From PGYR01 sp041675005 (lineage in GTDB: Bacteria; Bacteroidota; Ignavibacteria; Kapaibacteriales; UBA2268): a stretch of 64,000 nucleotides of DNA. A model generated the notes under the pieces. The model saw only the letters and a list, made by a program, of their open reading frames with translations, was not told the origin of the DNA and made no database searches. Shown here piece by piece: positions 60,337 through 64,000 of the stretch. The translations under genes were made by a program, and so were the position numbers. The DNA is taken from positions 62,001 through 126,000 of the forward strand of contig JBAYUQ010000007.1 of assembly GCA_041675005.1 (NCBI GenBank), given 5' to 3'. How positions within the stretch are numbered: the first letter of the stretch is position 1; every line of letters begins with the position of its first letter.

Positions 60337-60918
60337 TTAATTATTATCAGTCGGATTTTCAATTTCAACTTGACTAAAGTCAAGTTCAACTGGAGTTTTA
60401 CGTCCAAGAATTCCAACTTCTACTTTCAATTTTTGTTTTTCGTTATTCACTTCTTTCACAGAACCAGAGAACGTATTGAATGGCCCATCGATAACCTTCA
60501 CTGGGTCTCCGACTTGGAACTGAGTATCAATAGTTGCTATGTCCTTTCTTTCTTCTAGTCTGCCGATTATTCTACTTACTTCATCTTTACGAAGTGGAGT
60601 TGCATCGTTACGACGTCCAACAAAACTGACTACAGAAGGCAAATTCTGAATAACATCTTGCACTTTTAGGTCTAAGACCGCGTGTAAGATGATGTAACCA
60701 GGTAGGAAATTCCTTGTTTTAGTACGACGTTTACCACCTCTTACTTCGAACACAGTTTCTTCGGGTATAATAACTTCTAGTATCCTATCGTCGATTCCAA
60801 TTCTCTTAGATTCAACTTCGATTAAGTTCTTTACCTTTGCTTCGTGTCCCGTAAAAGTACGTATTGCGTACCAATTGGGTTTTTTCCTTTCTTCTTCTAG
60901 TGCTTGTGGATCATGCAT
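60337..60918 (-). CDS. nusG: transcription antitermination factor NusG
   Basis: 193 residues: NWYAIRTFTGHEAKVKNLIE (NGN domain), TRNFLPGYIILHAVLDLKVQ, and a C-terminal KOW domain FQVGDPVKVIDGPFNTFSGS. Binds the polymerase clamp and S10 (39168). Between secE and rplK. Confidence 0.97.
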   Translation of the reverse strand: MHDPQALEEERKKPNWYAIRTFTGHEAKVKNLIEVESKRIGIDDRILEVIIPEETVFEVRGGKRRTKTRNFLPGYIILHAVLDLKVQDVIQNLPSVVSFVGRRNDATPLRKDEVSRIIGRLEERKDIATIDTQFQVGDPVKVIDGPFNTFSGSVKEVNNEKQKLKVEVGILGRKTPVELDFSQVEIENPTDNN

Positions 60919-60941
60919 ATATAAATCTTTCTTTTTTTTAC

Positions 60942-61133
60942 TTAGAATGAAGAAAACAATGTGTTAACGCCATTAGATATTATCCAGTCAAAGACTGAAA
61001 CAATAAGCGTTATAATAACAGTTACTACAACGACAATTTGGCTTGACTTCCAAAGGTGTTCCCTTGAAGGCCAAGAAACTTTTTTCATCTCTGCAGTTAC
61101 TTCTTCAGTTACTTTTTTAATTTTTGCTATCAT
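60942..61133 (-). CDS. secE: preprotein translocase subunit SecE
   Basis: 63 residues with one membrane helix: MIAKIKKVTEEVTAEMKKVS then WPSREHLWKSSQIVVVVTVI. The amphipathic helix and WPSR motif are typical of the short SecE. Clamps SecY. Directly behind tRNA-Trp, as in many bacteria. Confidence 0.95.
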   Translation of the reverse strand: MIAKIKKVTEEVTAEMKKVSWPSREHLWKSSQIVVVVTVIITLIVSVFDWIISNGVNTLFSSF

Positions 61134-61159
61134 AAAAAAACTCTTTATTTAAAAGTTAG

Positions 61160-61232
61160 CACGGGTGGTAGGACTTGAACCCACAGCCAATGGTTTTGGA
61201 GACCACTACTCTACCAATTGAGCTACACCCGT
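61160..61232 (-). tRNA. tRNA-Trp (anticodon CCA)
   Basis: Acceptor stem ACGGGTG/CACCCGT, D-arm TAGCTCAATTGGTAGA, anticodon loop CTCCAAA with CCA, T-arm with GGTTCAAGTCC; discriminator G. 73 bases; the 3' CCA is not encoded. 27 bases before secE. Confidence 0.96.
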
Positions 61233-61261
61233 GTGTAAGTCCATGTTTCTATCCTTTCTTG

Positions 61262-61335
<74 letters not shown>

Positions 61336-61425
61336 ACACACATTCAACAGAAAAAAAATTGAGATATTTTGTATCTCAATTCCTAATTTCTTTTTCGCTG
61401 GCTACTCAATTTACGATAGTTTTAG

Positions 61426-61498
61426 AGCGGGAGACGAGACTCGAACCCGCGACCCTCAGCTTGGAAGGCTGATGCTCTACCAACTGAGCTACTCCCGC
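61426..61498 (-). tRNA. tRNA-Gly (anticodon TCC)
   Basis: Acceptor GCGGGAG/CTCCCGC, D-arm TAGCTCAGTTGGTAGAGC, anticodon loop CTTCCAA with TCC, T-arm CGCGGGTTCGAGTCTCG. 73 bases; CCA not encoded. Confidence 0.96.
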
Positions 61499-61522
61499 AT
61501 TCTATGTAATATCTAATATTTG

Positions 61523-61605
61523 TGGGCAGGGAAGGATTCGAACCTCCGTAGGGATTTCCCAGCAGATTTACAGTCTGCCCCGGTTGACCGCTTCGGTACC
61601 TGCCC
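61523..61605 (-). tRNA. tRNA-Tyr (anticodon GTA)
   Basis: Acceptor GGGCAGG/CCTGCCC, anticodon stem-loop CAGACTGTAAATCTG with GTA, a long class II variable arm and T-arm GGTTCGAATCC. 83 bases; CCA not encoded. First gene of the tRNA-secE-rpoBC unit. Confidence 0.96.
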
Positions 61606-61622
61606 AAATATTATTGAGCTTA

Positions 61623-61654
61623 CAAAATTAGTGGATTGAAATTTAATATCCAAG
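61623..61654 (-). promoter_or_regulatory. promoter of the tRNA-secE-nusG-rpl-rpoBC unit
   Basis: Minus strand: CTTG (61654-61651), a 20-base spacer and TAATTTTG (61630-61623). The first tRNA begins 18 bases after the -7 box. Identical -7 box to the EF-G promoter at 45988. Confidence 0.65.
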
Positions 61655-61763
61655 TTTTTTTTAAAATAATTTCAAAATATTCTTGATTTATTCTTTTTTC
61701 AACACTAAATTATCATATTTTGTCAGAACAAGGTTTGCAATCTAATTAAAAGTTTTTGATTTA

Positions 61764-62894
61764 ATGAATTTTTTATTCAAATATTTTGTTAAAGATCAAT
61801 TAATTTTCAATTCTAGTTGGGAAGACCCAGCTATTGACCGACAATTATTAGACTTAAACTCCGAAAGTGACATACTCACTATAACTAGTGCTGGGGACAA
61901 TATACTCGACTATCTGCTTGATTTCCCTCGCTCTATTACTTCCGTAGATCTAAACCCTGCACAAAACGCTTTAGCAGAATTCAAGATCGCAACCATCAAG
62001 AATACTAGTTACGATACACTTTTTGATTTGTTCGGATATGGTCAATATAAGGAAATCAATGCTCTTCTTGACAATTTGAAACCTCAGCTATCCCCTACTA
62101 CATATCAATTTTGGCTGAAGAAGAAACATTATTTTACTTCAAAATCACCTTTTTACCATTATGGTACATCGGGGTTAATCGCTCGTGGGTTCTACTTTCA
62201 TCTCAAACTCAATAAAAAACTTTCTAATAAAGTCAAAGAGATGGTGAACTGCTCTACACTTGAAGAACAATACCAGCTACACTTAGAATTAGAGAAAATG
62301 CTATTCGATAATTTCGTTGCAAAATTCTTACTGAAAAATAAATTTACTCTTTCATTTCTTGGAATACCAGATGCACAAGCAAAACTAGTCGATGTACATA
62401 ATGACTATCACAATATGTATGACTTCATTGTTGGCTCACTCAGAACCGTGTTCAAAGAGTTCCCACTATCGCAAAACTACTTCTGGTACTTATATATAAA
62501 GGGACAATACTCTAAGGAAACCTGTCCTAATTATCTTAAAGAAGAGAACTTTGGATTACTACAACAAAATGTAGGGAAAGTGAAGCTAGTAACTGACACA
62601 TTTTATAATCAGCTCAAAAATAGTCCCGATAATAGTTATTCGCATATTATTCTACTTGACCATTTCGATTGGTTCTGGGAAGATAAAGAAACTCAGCTAA
62701 GAGTGTGGAATGAAATCAAACGAGTAGCAAAGCCAAAAGCTAAAATACTCTTCCGTTCGGCAGCTAGCAATAGGGATTATCTAATACCTGAAATACAAAA
62801 TGAAATAGATTACAGAGATGACCTAACCAGTAGCTTTGCTAATCGTGGTAGAGTAGGCACTTATGGAAGTGTTAACTTTGGGGTTTTGAGGTGA
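61764..62894 (+). CDS. btaA: BtaA-type S-adenosylmethionine:diacylglycerol 3-amino-3-carboxypropyltransferase (DUF3419)
   Basis: 376 residues. DUF3419/BtaA marks: YFVKDQLIFNSSWEDPAIDR at the start, the SAM-binding ILTITSAGDNILDYLLDFPR and SVDLNPAQNALAEFKIA, a long helical middle and the second conserved block HIILLDHFDWFWEDKETQLR with ILFRSAASNRD. BtaA moves the aminocarboxypropyl group of SAM to diacylglycerol, the first step to betaine lipids (DGTS), a phosphorus-free substitute for phospholipids. No BtaB (N-methyltransferase) is adjacent in the window. The stop overlaps a small membrane ORF (TGATG). Confidence 0.82.
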   Translation: MNFLFKYFVKDQLIFNSSWEDPAIDRQLLDLNSESDILTITSAGDNILDYLLDFPRSITSVDLNPAQNALAEFKIATIKNTSYDTLFDLFGYGQYKEINALLDNLKPQLSPTTYQFWLKKKHYFTSKSPFYHYGTSGLIARGFYFHLKLNKKLSNKVKEMVNCSTLEEQYQLHLELEKMLFDNFVAKFLLKNKFTLSFLGIPDAQAKLVDVHNDYHNMYDFIVGSLRTVFKEFPLSQNYFWYLYIKGQYSKETCPNYLKEENFGLLQQNVGKVKLVTDTFYNQLKNSPDNSYSHIILLDHFDWFWEDKETQLRVWNEIKRVAKPKAKILFRSAASNRDYLIPEIQNEIDYRDDLTSSFANRGRVGTYGSVNFGVLR

Positions 62895-63031
62895 TGAAAA
62901 ATATATTTTCAATAGTGACCAGTAATAAAGTAGCTTACTACTTTACTTTTCTTATACTAAACATTGTTGTAATCTACCTTTTTATGCTTGCTTCAGTATT
63001 AATATCAGGAAATCTAAAGAGCAGGAAGTAG
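62894..63031 (+). CDS. small single-helix membrane protein coupled to btaA
   Basis: 45 codons from the ATG that shares its A with the btaA stop (TGATG). The sequence has one strongly hydrophobic segment (YYFTFLILNIVVIYLFMLAS) and a basic end. No family known. The overlap suggests translational coupling and perhaps a role with the lipid enzyme. It may also be chance; a search for conservation behind btaA would decide. Confidence 0.4.
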   Translation: MKNIFSIVTSNKVAYYFTFLILNIVVIYLFMLASVLISGNLKSRK

Positions 63032-63130
63032 ATGGAAAATAAGAGTGAAGACATCATAAATAACTTAATCATCCTGCAATCTTATTCTGATAAATACGAT
63101 AATGACTTCCTCTCCTGGACTCTTCGCTAA
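63032..63130 (+). CDS. very small ORF following the membrane peptide
   Basis: 32 codons (MENKSEDIINNLIILQSYSD...), starting right after the stop of the previous ORF. It is short, polar and not recognised; it could be the N-terminal remnant of a longer gene whose rest is lost. Confidence 0.25.
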   Translation: MENKSEDIINNLIILQSYSDKYDNDFLSWTLR

Positions 63131-63438
63131 CTACGTTAGCTCTGAGTGACGGGATTACAAGGGGCTCAAGGGAAAATTGAGGAATGAATGATATTATTAA
63201 GGATAAATTTAGCACCTCCCTAAATCCCTCCAAAACCCTTTTTCAAATGTGAATCACGCACTTCGTCTCTCAGAGATAATAAGCATCCGAATAGTCTAGG
63301 ATAACCCATCAGGAGATGACTATTTGTATATATATAAGACTTATTCGAGATGTAGGTTATACATCTCGAATAAGTTAAATTATTTTTTGTAATAACTTTG
63401 GGGGTATCCACTAATTTGGGACTTACCCCATCTTATAA
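63131..63438. other. gene-free stretch with inverted repeats
   Basis: Between the small ORFs and the TPR gene there is no supported coding frame. It holds a perfect GCTAAC-TAC-GTTAGC repeat at its left edge (beginning inside the small ORF, about 63126-63140) and the 15-bp hairpin at 63340-63374. Confidence 0.6.
63340..63374. terminator. perfect 15-bp hairpin
   Basis: The arms CTTATTCGAGATGTA and TACATCTCGAATAAG are perfectly complementary around GGTTA. A T-rich stretch follows on the plus strand (63384-63390). It lies downstream of the minus-strand TPR gene and of the btaA unit, so it may be a bidirectional terminator. Confidence 0.6.
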
Positions 63439-64000
63439 TTAAATGGCTATTTCTATAAGACCTTTTAATTCGATATTATTTTGATTATTTATTGTTGTTG
63501 CTTCGGCAATCTGAATATCATCACCAAATATTTCTTTGATAAAACCAATGGCTTCTTCCTCTGTATCCGCAAGAGTTGTAATCACTAACATTCTCCCTCT
63601 TTCAACTTGGAATATAAATAACTTCTCATTAACTGTCATTTCCCCATTTAGCTCTCTGTATAATTCCATCGCTTCTGTATTTCTGAAATCAGTTCTAATC
63701 GCTTTCTTTAGTAATGTTTTTGCCTTGTCATTTATGCCCAAATTATAGTATGCTTGACCAAGGTAAAAATACACATCAGACATTTCGAATATTGCTTCAG
63801 AACTATCGGGTAGAGATTCCTCATAATCGTTGAATTCTTCAATCATCTGAGAGTATTTTTCTTGAAGGAATAAAATTCTATATCTAACTGACATAAATTC
63901 GTTTTGATAGTCAACAACTCTGCAACCATCAACAAACTTCAAAGCTTCATCTAGCTTGTCTTCTTTGCACATAAGAACTGCGATATTTAAGCTGATTAAT
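63439..64000 (-). CDS. TPR-repeat protein, 5' end cut by window
   Basis: The minus-strand frame is open to the right edge of the window (LISLNIAVLM precedes the first visible Met at 63972), so the gene starts outside. About 187 codons are visible. Repeats such as EAIFEMSDVYFYLGQAYYNL and NDKAKTLLKKAIRTDFRNTE follow the TPR consensus; the final third (ERGRMLVITTLADTEEEAIG, FIKEIFGDDIQI) is a small alpha/beta domain of unknown type. Probably a scaffold; function unknown. Confidence 0.65.
   Translation of the reverse strand, partial: LISLNIAVLMCKEDKLDEALKFVDGCRVVDYQNEFMSVRYRILFLQEKYSQMIEEFNDYEESLPDSSEAIFEMSDVYFYLGQAYYNLGINDKAKTLLKKAIRTDFRNTEAMELYRELNGEMTVNEKLFIFQVERGRMLVITTLADTEEEAIGFIKEIFGDDIQIAEATTINNQNNIELKGLIEIAI

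Noticed and set aside
63220..63411. 63-codon minus-strand frame in the gene-free stretch
   Set aside because: It runs through the 15-bp hairpin, has no recognisable pattern and unlikely composition; treated as chance.

Overview
The window is AT-rich (roughly one third G+C by eye) and reads as a member of the Bacteroidota/FCB group. The signs are a C-terminal type IX secretion sorting domain (48369-49661), CarboxypepD_reg and LamG lipoproteins, a TPP-riboswitch-controlled TonB receptor, ribosomal protein L2 with the Bacteroidota-like HPMGGGEG signature, and repeated promoter-like sites of the Bacteroidota form TTG/TTTG-N19-22-TAnnTTTG. The core operons also keep GGAG ribosome binding sites, and their gene set is unusual: no rpsD, map or adk, and two EF-Gs of the mitochondrial/spd kind. 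This may point to a deep lineage (for example Ignavibacteria/Kapabacteria-like) rather than a typical Bacteroides or Flavobacterium. That placement is inference.

Region 1 (1-16969) is accessory. It holds the end of a PD-(D/E)XK nuclease-like gene, a papain-like cysteine peptidase candidate, antitoxin-like fragments, DUF1801 with a VOC remnant behind it, a cupin, a TRIC-family channel, a DedA protein, an isochorismatase-type hydrolase, an orphan HigA-like antitoxin, an LprI-domain protein and the thiamine-linked TonB receptor. It then carries a tandem family of small secreted proteins and a SulP transporter lying between an intact DUF1275 gene and a decayed fragment of one. A GNAT/RhuM/lipoprotein group closes it. 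Several pseudogene scraps show this end has been rearranged.

Region 2 (17047-25232) is a minus-strand surface-glycan cluster of six glycosyltransferases (GT4, GT9, GT4, GT4, GT2, GT9 in transcription order). Most of the genes overlap. It ends in an NdpA-type nucleoid protein and is divergent from a PAP2 phosphatase.

Region 3 (25225-45893) is the fused str-S10-spc-alpha ribosomal supercluster on the minus strand: EF-G (mtEFG1-like), then rpsL, rpsG, EF-G (mtEFG2-like), tuf, rpsJ through rplO, secY, infA, rpmJ, rpsM, rpsK, rpoA and rplQ, ended by a strong terminator that abuts lolD. Consensus promoters precede the first EF-G and rpsL.

Region 4 (46109-49661) holds two lipoproteins and a T9SS cargo protein flanked by two near-identical terminators.

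Region 5 (49774-61605) is a single minus-strand unit: tRNA-Tyr, tRNA-Gly, tRNA-Thr, tRNA-Trp, secE, nusG, rplK, rplA, rplJ, rplL, rpoB, rpoC. It has a promoter just upstream of tRNA-Tyr and two hairpins between rplL and rpoB.

Region 6 (61764-64000) has a BtaA-type betaine-lipid enzyme followed by tiny coupled ORFs, a perfect 15-bp hairpin, and a TPR gene cut by the window edge. No rRNA, CRISPR array, insertion sequence or phage gene was seen.
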